A DNA stretch of 64,000 nucleotides, from contig NZ_HG942054.1 of the NCBI RefSeq assembly GCF_000612665.1, positions 55,577 to 119,576 on the forward strand. The letters run 5' to 3'. Below are positions 36,139 to 46,624 of the stretch, piece by piece (position 1 is the stretch's first letter; every line of letters begins with the position of its first letter). The stretch comes from Neobacillus dielmonensis (GTDB lineage: Bacteria; Bacillota; Bacilli; Bacillales; Cytobacillaceae). The notes beneath the pieces are model-generated. The model was not told the DNA's origin. It was given only the letters and a program-made list of their open reading frames with translations, and ran no database searches. The position numbers were made by a program, and so were the translations under genes.

Positions 36139-36381
36139 ATGGATCGGATGTTCAGGGTATTGGGTTTTTGGACAGGTATTTTTACGGTTATGTTTTATTT
36201 AGGTGATATGAACAAAACCGCGATGCTATTTCTAGCCCAAACTGGTTTCTTTGTACTTCTAAGCTACTTAAAGCTATCTGAACGCATGTATATGTATGTA
36301 TTCGGAGCATATTTAACCATTTTTTTCGCAGGCTTTACATATTGGACTACGTTCATGATGCAGCTTGGTGTCAACAAGTAG
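36139..36381 (+). CDS. yqgY: DUF2626 membrane protein (YqgY)
   Basis: 80 residues with AAAGGAGG upstream. Three hydrophobic helices covering most of its length (MFRVLGFWTGIFTVMFYL, MLFLAQTGFFVLLSYL, MYVFGAYLTIFFAGFTYW). Conserved only in Bacillaceae, role unknown. Ends 7 bases before a strong terminator. Confidence 0.9.
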   Translation: MDRMFRVLGFWTGIFTVMFYLGDMNKTAMLFLAQTGFFVLLSYLKLSERMYMYVFGAYLTIFFAGFTYWTTFMMQLGVNK

Positions 36382-36387
36382 TACGGA

Positions 36388-36420
36388 AAAACGCCGGAAT
36401 TTCATCCGGCGTTTTTTTTT
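36388..36420 (+). terminator. Terminator of yqgY
   Basis: ACGCCGG/CCGGCGT stem with an 8-base loop and T-run; A-run on the left, so it may also serve the convergent methyltransferase gene. Confidence 0.85.
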
Positions 36421-36439
36421 CCTTTTTTACCCTTACAGG

Positions 36440-37531
36440 TTAGTCCCTAAATAATGCAGCCTCATCAAATTGAATACCTTTTTGCTGGATAATCATATGA
36501 AAGTAAGAACTAATCCCTCCGGGTAGAATAAGACTGCGAATTGACCGGTTACGCTTAGCTGCCGTAGAAAACGGATTGGGATCGTAAGATTCTTCCAATT
36601 CCTTTAAAATGCCAGCTTTTATCAAAAATTCATCCTGTCGCAGCTTGGAGACGTACCTTAAATTCAATTGATTTCCTTTTTCAATCAAGTAATCGAAATG
36701 AACATGTGTAGTAATGTCGATATCCCCTGGATGTTCTAATACGTTGTCAACCATCTTGTGCTGGCTATAACCACGTAGACTGCCCTTCTTCCTTCTTGGA
36801 TCCATCCACTCTTCATTGGTATAGCCATAATCAGCCGAAATCACCAATCCCTTGGTCAATATAGCGGAAATCTGTTGGAGAATAGTATCCATAGCTAAGG
36901 GTATTTCAATCCTTTGGTGTTCTGATAATTCCAGCTTAGTTTGCTGTAAAAATGTATAGATAGCAGCATTTGTGAGCGGGACCTTATACTCTATAAGTCG
37001 ATCCTTTTCATAGCCGACCATTATTTCAACTAATTTGCCGTTCTCCTTCTCAATTACATGAACAGGCAGCGCATCAAAAAGCTCATTACTAAAGATAATC
37101 CCTTCAAAGCGCTCTACCTCGATTAGGCTGTCTATTTGGGTTATCGATGGGAACCCCTCTAACAATTGTCTTTGTAGTTTCCGATGATAAGGACTTGTTT
37201 CGACAATTAAATAACGTATTGGAGCGTTAGACAATTGGGACCATTCCTGAAGAAAAGCATGGGCAAACCGTCCATTTCCAGCACCAATTTCACAGATCGC
37301 AGGCATCATATCTAATTTATGGAAAACGGACCACAGCCATTTGGCCATTATTTGTCCGTATAAATCGGAGACATTGCTGGTAGTGATAAAATCCCCTTGG
37401 CGGCCAATTTTCTGGTTTTCCTTCATGTAATAACCATAAAAAGGATGATAAAGAACTTCAGAGATAAAATCTGCATATGAAATCATCTTATTAGGGGAAT
37501 CCGAAATTAATTTTTGCAAATAGGTAATCAT
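36440..37531 (-). CDS. MidA/NDUFAF7-type SAM-dependent methyltransferase
   Basis: 363 residues. SAM motif ICEIGAGNGRFAHAFL near residue 80, then FSNELFDALPVHV and SADYGYTNEEW, typical of the MidA family (formerly DUF185). In mitochondria the homologue methylates an arginine of a complex I subunit; bacterial substrates are not known. It stands alone between yqgY and yqgX, with AAAGGAG upstream of its ATG. Confidence 0.88.
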   Translation of the reverse strand: MITYLQKLISDSPNKMISYADFISEVLYHPFYGYYMKENQKIGRQGDFITTSNVSDLYGQIMAKWLWSVFHKLDMMPAICEIGAGNGRFAHAFLQEWSQLSNAPIRYLIVETSPYHRKLQRQLLEGFPSITQIDSLIEVERFEGIIFSNELFDALPVHVIEKENGKLVEIMVGYEKDRLIEYKVPLTNAAIYTFLQQTKLELSEHQRIEIPLAMDTILQQISAILTKGLVISADYGYTNEEWMDPRRKKGSLRGYSQHKMVDNVLEHPGDIDITTHVHFDYLIEKGNQLNLRYVSKLRQDEFLIKAGILKELEESYDPNPFSTAAKRNRSIRSLILPGGISSYFHMIIQQKGIQFDEAALFRD

Positions 37532-37639
37532 TGGAACTCCTTTTTCATTAACACTATTGACATAGTGAAAACTTTATAATATTGTAAAAATAGTAGCTTA
37601 ACAATATCCCTCCCATTATATGAATAGAACATCCCCCAG

Positions 37640-37672
37640 AAAGACCCTTCTCATATTGAGAAGGGTCTTTCT
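37640..37672 (-). terminator. Terminator of yqgX
   Basis: Perfect 11-bp stem AGACCCTTCTC/GAGAAGGGTCT with a 5-base loop. Confidence 0.85.
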
Positions 37673-37677
37673 ATTTG

Positions 37678-38316
37678 TCAAAATCCATTTAAGAAAGGAT
37701 TGCTGTCCATTTCGTCCACAATGGTGGTTACTGGTCCATGCCCAGATAAAACATAGGTGTCTTCTGGCAGCGTCAAGAGTTTATCATGAATACTTTTTAT
37801 TAGCTGTGTTTGATTTCCACCAGGCAAATCTGTTCGTCCGATACTTCCTTGAAATAAAGCATCCCCAGAAATGACAAATCCTTCTTCCTCAAAATAATAG
37901 GAAATACTTCCTGGAGAATGACCTGGAGTATGGTACACCTGAAACACAAAATCATGAATTTTCATGGTGCCCTCTTGTTTGATGATTTCATCTGCAGGAT
38001 TGGCCCTGACTGGTTCGATCAGAGAGAAAAATTGGGAACCATTCATTTTTGGGTCTCCCAGCCATTTTTCCTCTTGCTTATGCACATAAACAGGGATATT
38101 GTATTTCTTTCTTACATCATCCACTGCGCCAATATGGTCAAAATGGGCGTGGGTTAATAAAATCGCCAGCGGCTTTAACCCTCTGCTATTTATATGATTG
38201 ATCAGCTTTTTTGCTTCACCGCCTGGGTCGAAAATGAGGCAGGCCCGCTCCGTATTTTCAACAATATAACAGTTTGTTTGGATACTCCCCAAGGGGATTT
38301 GCTGCCATTTCATCAT
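37678..38316 (-). CDS. yqgX: Metallo-beta-lactamase fold hydrolase, glyoxalase II-like (YqgX)
   Basis: 212 residues from ATG 38316, with GGAGG 5 bases upstream. Zinc-binding THAHFDHIG, a His in YHTPGHSPGS, Asp in VISGDALF and His in LSGHGPVT. Length is that of the short glyoxalase II-like branch, without the C-terminal substrate domain. It probably hydrolyses a small thioester such as a glyoxalase or bacillithiol conjugate; not certain. Confidence 0.92.
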   Translation of the reverse strand: MMKWQQIPLGSIQTNCYIVENTERACLIFDPGGEAKKLINHINSRGLKPLAILLTHAHFDHIGAVDDVRKKYNIPVYVHKQEEKWLGDPKMNGSQFFSLIEPVRANPADEIIKQEGTMKIHDFVFQVYHTPGHSPGSISYYFEEEGFVISGDALFQGSIGRTDLPGGNQTQLIKSIHDKLLTLPEDTYVLSGHGPVTTIVDEMDSNPFLNGF

Positions 38317-38546
38317 GTATACCTCCATTCCGGAATTCGCTAAAATAATATTACACTAAATAACCCCTCTAAGAAAGAATTGGCGGCAATAAAATATAAT
38401 CGAATTGATAAGTTTGTGAGAGATTTTTTATTTTGCCTCGACAAATTAAGGAAAAAAATATAAAATAAGAACGAATGTAAAAATTATTGGTACATACTAT
38501 TAAAAGTCAAGCATGGCTTGTTTTAAACGGAAAAAGGGGGATTATC

Positions 38547-38723
38547 ATGGGATTAGTCATTATTTTCGCTTTAGTAACAATACTTGCTGCACTTGGGGCA
38601 TTAAAGTCACTGAAAAGTAAAAATTTCTTAGGTGCATTTTGGGGTGTTGCATCGTTTGCTGTATTCGGCTGGTTTACGGTCATGACCCTTATCAATTCAG
38701 GATATCCTACTGGAACACATTAA
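38547..38723 (+). CDS. yqgW: DUF2759 membrane protein (YqgW)
   Basis: 58 residues from ATG 38547, with AAAGGGGG upstream. Two hydrophobic helices (MGLVIIFALVTILAALGAL and FWGVASFAVFGWFTVMTL) joined by KSLKSKN. Small inner-membrane protein of Bacillaceae, role unknown. Confidence 0.88.
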   Translation: MGLVIIFALVTILAALGALKSLKSKNFLGAFWGVASFAVFGWFTVMTLINSGYPTGTH

Positions 38724-38754
38724 AAGACTGTCAGCTGACAGTCTTTTTTATTTT
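38723..38754 (+). terminator. Terminator of yqgW (bidirectional)
   Basis: Near-perfect palindrome AAAGACTGTCAGCTGACAG continuing TCTTT, followed by T-rich sequence. Confidence 0.85.
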
Positions 38755-38761
38755 GTTACTT

Positions 38762-39079
38762 TTACTTTTCTTTTAAGAGGCTCTGAACCTTCTCTACCTT
38801 GTATTCCATTGTTCGATTTACGTCTCTGCGGTCGTCAATTCGTATCGTTGTGGATACTCGTTGAATACCTTCAGAAAATGGAACTTCATGCATCGCTTGA
38901 ATCACTTCAAACAGAACGGGAAGCTCTCCTTCAATTACCGTATTCATCGGAGTTAACTGAAAACGAATTTTCCCATCTTTTTCATAATTTTGTAAAACCA
39001 TTTGGACACTTGCTACATATTTGCTTACGCTAGGAGACTCCGTTCCAATTGGAATCACAGTTACATCTACAATCGCCAT
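38762..39079 (-). CDS. yqgV: MTH1187/YkoF-type thiamine-binding protein (YqgV)
   Basis: 105 residues, single ferredoxin-like domain: AIVDVTVIPIGTESPSVSKY at the start, FQLTPMNTVIEGE in the middle. The family forms tetramers that bind thiamine or related compounds in the cytoplasm. Good site AGGTG before the ATG. Confidence 0.9.
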   Translation of the reverse strand: MAIVDVTVIPIGTESPSVSKYVASVQMVLQNYEKDGKIRFQLTPMNTVIEGELPVLFEVIQAMHEVPFSEGIQRVSTTIRIDDRRDVNRTMEYKVEKVQSLLKEK

Positions 39080-39136
39080 TGGTTACACCTCATCTTTACT
39101 TAAACTCCAGTGTGATTTTAACATAGTCATGGACAA

Positions 39137-39168
39137 AAGAAAAAGAATGACCACTGAAAGTCATTCTT
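39137..39168 (-). terminator. Terminator of yqgU
   Basis: GAATGAC/GTCATTC stem overlapping the stop codon, followed by TTTTTC on the minus strand. Confidence 0.75.
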
Positions 39169-40303
39169 CAAATAAACTATAAATTTTTTTCGTCTTCACA
39201 TCAACCACCTTTTCAAAATGATGGCCGTATAGGAGCTTTTCTCCAGAAGGAGAAAATAGAACGGGGGCATTTTCTAATCCTTTGAAAATGAGAACTTGAT
39301 TTCCGTTATTAACATTGTAACTGACTAAATTGAACCCCTCCGTATAGGAATCCGCATCACCACTTGATACTGGTTGCATGGTTATGAACTGTTTCTTTCT
39401 TTCATTGTAATCATAATACGGAATCAGCCAATCAGAGTACATAGCAAGCTGTGGTATGGAAAATGTCAAGGTTTTCTGCAGCTGTTGATTATAAAAGGAG
39501 TACTCGGATTTTGCCGGTTCTTTGCTGTCTACGGTGATTGTCATGAGTTGGTTTTTAAATAAGTTGTAATGAATAACCGATTCAATCAACATTGTTTCCG
39601 ACCCGTCTTTAAGGCTTCTGTTCATTAACGGTGCAAATAACCCTGGCTCTTCATTATCCCAATTGAGATACATCACTGTTCCCTCGTCGTGCCATTTGAT
39701 AAATGGCTGAGGCAGAGATAGTTCAGTAATAACCTTATCTTTTATATTCAATATAAATGTTTGAAATGTCCAATCCTCATTAAATTTAGAAACAAGAATC
39801 TCAGCTTCATTGAAAGGGTTCCACTCGAAATTCAACTCATGAGATGGAATGGATTGGCTCATCTTTTGGTTTCCATTTATGTCAATAATGGTTACGATTC
39901 CTTCGTAGGAAGACGGGGAGGAGTGGATTAATATGTACTGCTTTGCAGGGCTGAATAGACCGGTAATAATAGGTGAATTACTGTTATATAGTAATTCACT
40001 TGTCCCAGATAAAAGATTGTATCGATAAAGAGCGGAAGTTTGTTCCTGATTGGTTATATAAATGACTTCATTGTCGCTGGCCCAACCAATTATTTTATAA
40101 AACTCACCTTCTGGAATGGATATGGGCAACTTCCATTGTTCTGCTGGCAAAACAGATGATGTATGAGCCGTTTTTTCTTTTATTGTACTGTCAGAATGGG
40201 ATAAATCCTGATTTATACAAGCCCCTAAGAGAAGGGTTAACAACAGGGCAAGTAAAACCACGGAATGCTTTATTGAGCAATACAGTATTTGTTTTTGATG
40301 CAT
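39161..40303 (-). CDS. yqgU: YqgU-like lipoprotein, beta-propeller-like
   Basis: 380 residues from ATG 40303, preceded by GGAGGGGG. Lipoprotein signal with LLLGACINQ. The mature part has repeated strand patterns with Trp (WKLPISIPEGEFYKIIGW, FEWNPFNEAEIL, IKWHDEGTVMYLNW, LFSPSGEKLLYG), as in WD40/TolB-like propellers. Displayed on the outer membrane face; ligand unknown. B. subtilis yqgT and yqgS, normally upstream, are missing. Confidence 0.85.
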   Translation of the reverse strand: MHQKQILYCSIKHSVVLLALLLTLLLGACINQDLSHSDSTIKEKTAHTSSVLPAEQWKLPISIPEGEFYKIIGWASDNEVIYITNQEQTSALYRYNLLSGTSELLYNSNSPIITGLFSPAKQYILIHSSPSSYEGIVTIIDINGNQKMSQSIPSHELNFEWNPFNEAEILVSKFNEDWTFQTFILNIKDKVITELSLPQPFIKWHDEGTVMYLNWDNEEPGLFAPLMNRSLKDGSETMLIESVIHYNLFKNQLMTITVDSKEPAKSEYSFYNQQLQKTLTFSIPQLAMYSDWLIPYYDYNERKKQFITMQPVSSGDADSYTEGFNLVSYNVNNGNQVLIFKGLENAPVLFSPSGEKLLYGHHFEKVVDVKTKKIYSLFEE

Positions 40304-40451
40304 CTTACCCCCTCCTCTATCATATGTTAGTACGTTTCCTTCTTTATAATGTTTCAACTATTTTTAATATTATTATCTACCATTTCATGTGTAAAGCTCT
40401 TAACAGTAAGTAGATTAAATCGAGTTTCCACCCATTATAATTCGATTTTGC

Positions 40452-40477
40452 AAAAAAAAACCTGCATTTTAAGCAGG
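40452..40477 (-). terminator. Terminator of glcK
   Basis: GCCTGC/GCAGG stem on the minus strand followed by T9. Confidence 0.85.
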
Positions 40478-40479
40478 CA

Positions 40480-41460
40480 TTAATCATTAAGTGGTAATTT
40501 ACTTTTGATCAACCAGCCAGCCCCAAGAACTCCGGCATCATTTCCCAAAGTTGCCAAGGCTAATTTAGTAGAGTTTTTCACGGCTGGGAAAGCAAACTTC
40601 GCAAAGTAACTGTTAACAGAGTCTAATAAAATGCTGCCTGCTTTTGATACTCCCCCGCCAAGAACAATTATTTCCGGATTAAGTGTGTTAGCCAGATTAG
40701 CTAAAATTAATCCTAAATGAAAAGATACTTCATTCAAAACCTTTTGTCCAATCGGATCCCCAGTCTTTGCATAATCAAAGACATCTTTTGCAGTAATTTT
40801 TTGCTGCACAGAAAAAAGTTTTGCTAATTCCCCTTGAAGTTCGTCCTTTTTTATTTCCTCGATGGCCAATCGAACTATTCCTGTCGCAGATGCAACCGTT
40901 TCAAGACATCCAGTTTTCCCGCAATTGCATGGAGCTCCTCCAAACGGAACAGCTGTACTGTGACCTATTTCTCCTGCAGCTCCGTTCACACCTTGGACAA
41001 TACGGCCATTCACGATTACTCCACCTCCGACACCAGTTCCAAGCGTGACACAAACAAGGTCCTTGGCACCCTTTCCTGCACCCATCCACATTTCACCTAG
41101 AGCAGCACAATTGGCATCATTTTCGACTGCAGCTGGAAGTGATGTGGCTGCCTCCAAACTATCTTTTAACGGAAAGTTATCCTTCCACCCTAAATTTACG
41201 GCATTTAAAATAACCCCTGTTTCATAATCCACAGGACCAGGGGCCCCCATACCAATTCCAAGTAATACTTCTTTGGAAACCCCAAGCTGTTTAAGCTTTT
41301 CATCAATTGATGCTGCAATATTAGCAGTGATATTTGCACCTTCATCCGAATTGTCTGTTGGTATTTCCCATTTATGGACAATTGATCCCTCTTTAGAGAT
41401 AAAAGCAATTTTAGAGGTGGTCCCCCCCAAGTCGACTGCTGCAATCCATTGATTCATCAT
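40480..41460 (-). CDS. glcK: Glucokinase, ROK family
   Basis: 326 residues. Phosphorylates glucose with ATP. ATP motif AVDLGGTTSKIAF, substrate loop ENDANCAALGE, catalytic TLGTGVGGG, ROK zinc motif CNCGKTGCLE preceded by GEIGHS. Matches B. subtilis GlcK in length and place. The first two codons are both ATG. It follows yqgQ by 10 bases, an arrangement conserved in Bacilli. Confidence 0.97.
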   Translation of the reverse strand: MMNQWIAAVDLGGTTSKIAFISKEGSIVHKWEIPTDNSDEGANITANIAASIDEKLKQLGVSKEVLLGIGMGAPGPVDYETGVILNAVNLGWKDNFPLKDSLEAATSLPAAVENDANCAALGEMWMGAGKGAKDLVCVTLGTGVGGGVIVNGRIVQGVNGAAGEIGHSTAVPFGGAPCNCGKTGCLETVASATGIVRLAIEEIKKDELQGELAKLFSVQQKITAKDVFDYAKTGDPIGQKVLNEVSFHLGLILANLANTLNPEIIVLGGGVSKAGSILLDSVNSYFAKFAFPAVKNSTKLALATLGNDAGVLGAGWLIKSKLPLND

Positions 41461-41470
41461 ACTCTTTCAC

Positions 41471-41683
41471 CTAACTTTGTTTAGACTTTTTTTCTTTCTC
41501 TAATTGGATTTCATGCCGCAAAATTAACAAAGCTGTTTCATAATCCTTCGTTTCAATAAGCTGTGATTGATACATATCCTTCAATTCAGCTTCCATTAAT
41601 TGAAGATCCGCCACTCTATCACCAATATAGATAATTGATCCATAACTTTTTAAAAATTGTTGAATTTCATAAATCGTTTTCAT
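41471..41683 (-). CDS. yqgQ: YqgQ family protein
   Basis: 70 residues from ATG 41683 (AAGGTGAAAC upstream). Helical protein (MKTIYEIQQFLKSYGSIIYI, LMEAELKDMYQSQL) with a charged C-terminus; proposed to bind nucleic acid as a three-helix bundle. Always upstream of glcK in Bacilli, function unproven. Confidence 0.9.
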   Translation of the reverse strand: MKTIYEIQQFLKSYGSIIYIGDRVADLQLMEAELKDMYQSQLIETKDYETALLILRHEIQLEKEKKSKQS

Positions 41684-41876
41684 TGTTTCACCTTGACCTT
41701 TTAATGGGAGCATAATCTACACCAAAGTATACCCTAAGGTAAACTAGTCCTCAAGATTATCTTATCTCACTTAATGAATGTATTTTGTGATTCATTGTTT
41801 TTTTGGCATTTCACGCCTTTTAATCCCATATAACAATAATAGGACAATCTTGCTTTTCGGAAAACTTGCAGAAGGG

Positions 41877-42749
41877 ATGAATGTTTACTTGAAAAAATGG
41901 TTTAATATTTTCGGTCTCAGCGCTATTCTCACAGTGGCCTTAATCCTAGTAAATATGATTAGTAATCCTAAAGTCCAGGAGAGTATAACGTACTTTCCAA
42001 TTGAGCCAAGTGTCACCTTTAAGTCGACTAATACGACTCTTTCACTTGCGAATAAAAAGTCAATATCTTGGAAAATCAACTCTACTTTGGATCGTAAAGC
42101 CTACTTACGCCAAGATGCCGGGTTGCTGTTTTTGAATGGCAGACTAATTGGCAAACTGGGGGAGTGGCGGCAAAATACAGCCTCTCTTTCGCAAGAAAAA
42201 CTACTTCCAAGTCAGACTGGCTGGCTTCAAGCGGTTACCTTCCATCATGCGGAACTCCATCAGGGAAACGAAATATTCAGCTCACAGGCGATGTCGGAAG
42301 CAGAATTATATGTCATTGCTCAGCCACCAGGTACTGTTTTATCCTTTAGTTCACCGAGAACAGACCAAGAACGGATCTGGAAACAAAGATTGGATGAACA
42401 GACAGAGCGGATGCTTTATTACAGCTGGAATAGGGGGATACGGCATTTCTCTATCCCTATAAGTGAATACCAAGCCTACCCGCTTCCCCTTTTTGATACT
42501 CGGGCAAAGAAAGTTCTTCCCGGATTATCCAAAGCAGCCTCAGACAAAATAACAGGACAATTATGGGAAGGAATTTATAAGAACTATTTACTTGGCATCA
42601 AAAAACAGGACAGTACAACCGTCCCTCCTGAAGGCAGCACCATCCCGCTAATTCTTTTAGCCAAAAATCATACACACTTATTAGTTCTAACAGAGACTAA
42701 GGATGGAAGCCCTATTCTCCTGCGCCAGATGATTGGAGCTGCTCATTGA
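41877..42749 (+). CDS. Membrane-anchored protein of unknown function, overlaps gluP
   Basis: 290 residues from ATG 41877; the frame is open back to 41778 but without a start context, and TTG 41889 is another option. One N-terminal helix (FNIFGLSAILTVALILVNMI), then an extracytoplasmic domain of beta strands with short repeats such as LLFLNGRLIGKLGEW. No family recognised and not present at this place in B. subtilis. Its last 38 bases overlap the 3' end of gluP on the other strand. Codon use looks like its neighbours, so it is probably a real gene of the genus. Confidence 0.72.
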   Translation: MNVYLKKWFNIFGLSAILTVALILVNMISNPKVQESITYFPIEPSVTFKSTNTTLSLANKKSISWKINSTLDRKAYLRQDAGLLFLNGRLIGKLGEWRQNTASLSQEKLLPSQTGWLQAVTFHHAELHQGNEIFSSQAMSEAELYVIAQPPGTVLSFSSPRTDQERIWKQRLDEQTERMLYYSWNRGIRHFSIPISEYQAYPLPLFDTRAKKVLPGLSKAASDKITGQLWEGIYKNYLLGIKKQDSTTVPPEGSTIPLILLAKNHTHLLVLTETKDGSPILLRQMIGAAH

Positions 42750-44274
42750 TTTCATTGACTAAATCAGAATACTCCTGTTGTTTTGGCTTTAAGTCAGCCG
42801 CTTTTTGTGCATTGATTTTGGCCTGACCCAGTTCTTTTTGTTCGAGGTTAATCAGTGCAAGATTAAAATATGCTTCATGGAAATTAGGATCAAGTTCAAT
42901 TGCTCTTTTAAGGTGTGATTTCGCACTAGCAAGATTGCCTTGTTTTATTTCAACGTACGATAAAAGAAAATAAGTTCGCTCCGAACTATCTTCTGCCGTG
43001 CTTTCATATTTTCTAAGAACATCATGAGCTTTTTGGTATTGGTCTTGTTTAATATAGTCTTGAGCCAGGACAATAACCGTATCCTCATCCTGAGTTTGCG
43101 CTGTTGCACTAAACCCATACGATAAGGATCCCCAAACAACTATTGCAGTAAGAATTAGACAGGCAACCTGACGTAGTCCATTTCGTTTTTTGGGTAAATG
43201 GACAATACCTGCTGCTAAGAAACCACCGGCTAAACCACCTAAATGGCCGGCGTTGTCAATCCCGGATGCTGTGAATCCAAACACCAAATTAATAATAAGA
43301 ACGATAATCACATTTAATCCCATGGTTTTGAAAAACAACTTTCGATTAGTGGCACCAAAATACAGCAACGCACCGAAGCAGCCAAATATGGCACCGCTGG
43401 CTCCTGCTGAAAGGTTAGGACTAAAAATAAAACTAGAAATGACTCCTGTAAATCCAGCAAACAAATAAATGAACAAAAATCTGACCCGGCCATAAATTCG
43501 TTCAACCACTGTTCCTAGGTAATACAGCGCAAGGGTATTCATTACTAAATGCAACAGACCAATATGAAGAAAAACAGGTGTAATAAACCGCCAATAGTCT
43601 CCTTCATAAATTAACTGATTCACTTTTGCACCATATTTAATCAGTGTCGAAGAGTTGGTACTGCCACCATTCCATTGCAGCCATAAAAACATGGCCACTT
43701 GGAGAAAGATGAACAAATAAGTAAACAACGGCTTACTGTTCTGTAAAAGGCCACGCTCCCGTTTTACACGATTTATAGCATAATCCAAAGCCGCCTTTTT
43801 CTCTAAATAAACATCTTGTTCTGTATATTCATCTTGAATAGATATTGAAATGTCTTTTCCTAGCTGATTTGACAATTTCTCCAAATTGGTTTCGATTACA
43901 CCCGCGGCGATTAAATAGGAATGGACCGTTGTTTTATTTTTATCCGCAAAAACAAACGGATACTTCAAACGAAACTCATAATCATCAACTGGAGGAAACT
44001 CACTGATATAAATATTGACAACATCAAGTTTATGACGGCCAAGCTGCTTGCGGACACTTTCCCCATTGGCTGCGGTAAACTCTATATCTCGCTGCATCAC
44101 ATTTCCCCAGTCTATGTTCTCGAGTAACATTCTTACTACTGGAGCGTTCTTGTTTTCGAGTTTTTCTAGCCAAAGTTCCTTTTGGTTTTCAAATAATTGA
44201 ATGATTCGGTAACCATGTTCAGAAATGAGTTTATGAGCCATTTCCCAGAAGACATAACTCTCTTTATTCTTCAT
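42712..44274 (-). CDS. gluP: Rhomboid intramembrane protease GluP with TPR domain
   Basis: 520 residues, B. subtilis YqgP architecture. An N-terminal soluble domain (to about 185) precedes seven transmembrane helices carrying the Ser nucleophile GASGAIFG and the catalytic His in GHLGGLAGG. The His/Asn region HLVMNTLALYYLG is in helix 2. The C-terminus (about 390-515) has TPR repeats (AYFNLALINLEQKELGQAK). It cleaves membrane proteins within the lipid bilayer; in B. subtilis it acts on a magnesium transporter with FtsH. Confidence 0.95.
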   Translation of the reverse strand: MKNKESYVFWEMAHKLISEHGYRIIQLFENQKELWLEKLENKNAPVVRMLLENIDWGNVMQRDIEFTAANGESVRKQLGRHKLDVVNIYISEFPPVDDYEFRLKYPFVFADKNKTTVHSYLIAAGVIETNLEKLSNQLGKDISISIQDEYTEQDVYLEKKAALDYAINRVKRERGLLQNSKPLFTYLFIFLQVAMFLWLQWNGGSTNSSTLIKYGAKVNQLIYEGDYWRFITPVFLHIGLLHLVMNTLALYYLGTVVERIYGRVRFLFIYLFAGFTGVISSFIFSPNLSAGASGAIFGCFGALLYFGATNRKLFFKTMGLNVIIVLIINLVFGFTASGIDNAGHLGGLAGGFLAAGIVHLPKKRNGLRQVACLILTAIVVWGSLSYGFSATAQTQDEDTVIVLAQDYIKQDQYQKAHDVLRKYESTAEDSSERTYFLLSYVEIKQGNLASAKSHLKRAIELDPNFHEAYFNLALINLEQKELGQAKINAQKAADLKPKQQEYSDLVNEINEQLQSSGAGE

Positions 44275-44480
44275 TTCTCCCCTACTTTCTAAAGACAGCT
44301 TGTTATAATTCTATTCTTTGAATCAATTAGCCAGTATCTATTGAACCTACTGCAATTGACTGTTCAATGATTAACTGTATTCTTCCATTATAAACGAAAA
44401 TAAACAAAAACTATGAATGAAACAATTTTGGATAAAATGTTTAACTACCCAGAAGACGCATTTCAAGGAAAATAATAGCA

Positions 44481-44520
44481 CAAAAAAAAACCATCTGTGG
44501 TGTTTTACCATTCAGATGGT
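44481..44520 (-). terminator. Terminator overlapping the end of yqgO
   Basis: ACCATCTG/CAGATGGT stem with a 15-base loop, then T9 on the minus strand; the yqgO stop lies within the loop. Confidence 0.8.
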
Positions 44521-44699
44521 CCTCCAAATACTGAACCCATTAATTTTTGTTTGACTCCAGGCAGACGCATCATCGAACCAACAGCCACCCTGCGAATCCA
44601 GCTTAAGCCAAGCAAAACATTGATTATTCGATATCGATACCTATACACAATAAACACAATAGAAGCGGTCATCAATATCGTTGAAAGTATACGTGACAT
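44505..44699 (-). CDS. yqgO: Small basic membrane protein (YqgO-like)
   Basis: 64 residues with a strong TAGGAGGG before ATG 44699. One N-terminal helix (ILSTILMTASIVFIVY), then a basic stretch (RYRYRIINVLLGLSWIRR) and a C-terminus with MRLPGVKQKLMGSVFGG. Position before gluP matches B. subtilis yqgO, but sequence similarity could not be tested. Function unknown. Confidence 0.7.
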   Translation of the reverse strand: MSRILSTILMTASIVFIVYRYRYRIINVLLGLSWIRRVAVGSMMRLPGVKQKLMGSVFGGPSEW

Positions 44700-44743
44700 G
44701 TTAATCCCTCCTACCTATATACTTTGAATTTCTTATTCGATTT

Positions 44744-44806
44744 ATCCAAAAAAATAACAGCTATCTCAAAACAAGGATTATACAGTCCTATAAGAGACAG
44801 CCGCTT
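44744..44806 (-). terminator. Terminator of ldh
   Basis: Long stem AAGCGGCTGTCTC with GAGATAGCTGTT (G-T pairs) on the minus strand, then T7. Confidence 0.65.
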
Positions 44807-44819
44807 ATTAGATGGATTA

Positions 44820-45782
<963 letters not shown>

Positions 45783-45844
45783 CTAATAAGAAATAGAATA
45801 ATGTATCGTCCCTTTGTTAGGTTGGAACAAACTAAGTTCCATTA

Positions 45845-46624
45845 TTATAAAAAGATTCCCATTGCAGCAATTGAAGCCAGCAATCCCGATAAAAAATTAA
45901 CCATATCGTTGTCAATAAATGTTATGCCTTTTATTTTAGCCGTTGGATGAGTGCAGTGCACCTTTTTCTCGGTCGTTATACCGCATACTTGACAATGATA
46001 GGTTTGTTGAAAAAATGCACCAATCAATGTATCAATGACGTTCCCTATGTATCCAAATACAAAAATAGTAAGACTGACCAAAATGTCTAATTTAAATAAC
46101 CAATAGCTCATGAAAGCAATTAATAAAGAGCCCGCAAGCGCAGAAAGACTTCCTAATGAACTAACAGCACCAGATGTCCCTTTTTCAACGGGTTTCATCG
46201 TTCTTATAAAAATGGGGTCTTTATTGCTCAAACTGCCGATTTCCGATGCCCATGTATCAGAATTGGCACTAGCAAGACTTGTCGCAAAACCGACCACCCA
46301 AATACTGTTAGGATGAAAATAGTAAATAAGACTAAAGAGACTGGCAGCACCTCCGTTCACTGCTACCTGACGCCAATCCCTGGTTGACCCCTTTGCCAGC
46401 TTTTCCTCCATATTAAGTTTGGCTGCTTTTTTATATCCTGACCAATAACTAGAGGTAACAAAAAAGATTCCCAGCAATAACAAGCCGTTTAGCCCCAATC
46501 CCAACAAAATACAAATTCCAACGACGATAGAAGCAAAGGCACCTGACTTATCTAAAAACCTTAGATAATAACCAGCCAACCCTCCTGCGATAATAACAGT
46601 GATTAGAAACGATAATTGGCTCAT
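45845..46624 (-). CDS. DUF92 family membrane protein
   Basis: 259 residues with six or seven helices; FVTSSYWSGYKK, LASANSDTWASEIG and YIGNVIDTLIGAFFQ are characteristic of DUF92 (TMEM19). A Cys/His segment (HCQVCGITTEKKVHCTHP) lies between helices. Homologues in photosynthetic organisms act as phytyl phosphate kinases (VTE6-like); the bacterial role is unknown. Overlaps yqgN by 4 bases. Confidence 0.9.
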   Translation of the reverse strand: MSQLSFLITVIIAGGLAGYYLRFLDKSGAFASIVVGICILLGLGLNGLLLLGIFFVTSSYWSGYKKAAKLNMEEKLAKGSTRDWRQVAVNGGAASLFSLIYYFHPNSIWVVGFATSLASANSDTWASEIGSLSNKDPIFIRTMKPVEKGTSGAVSSLGSLSALAGSLLIAFMSYWLFKLDILVSLTIFVFGYIGNVIDTLIGAFFQQTYHCQVCGITTEKKVHCTHPTAKIKGITFIDNDMVNFLSGLLASIAAMGIFL

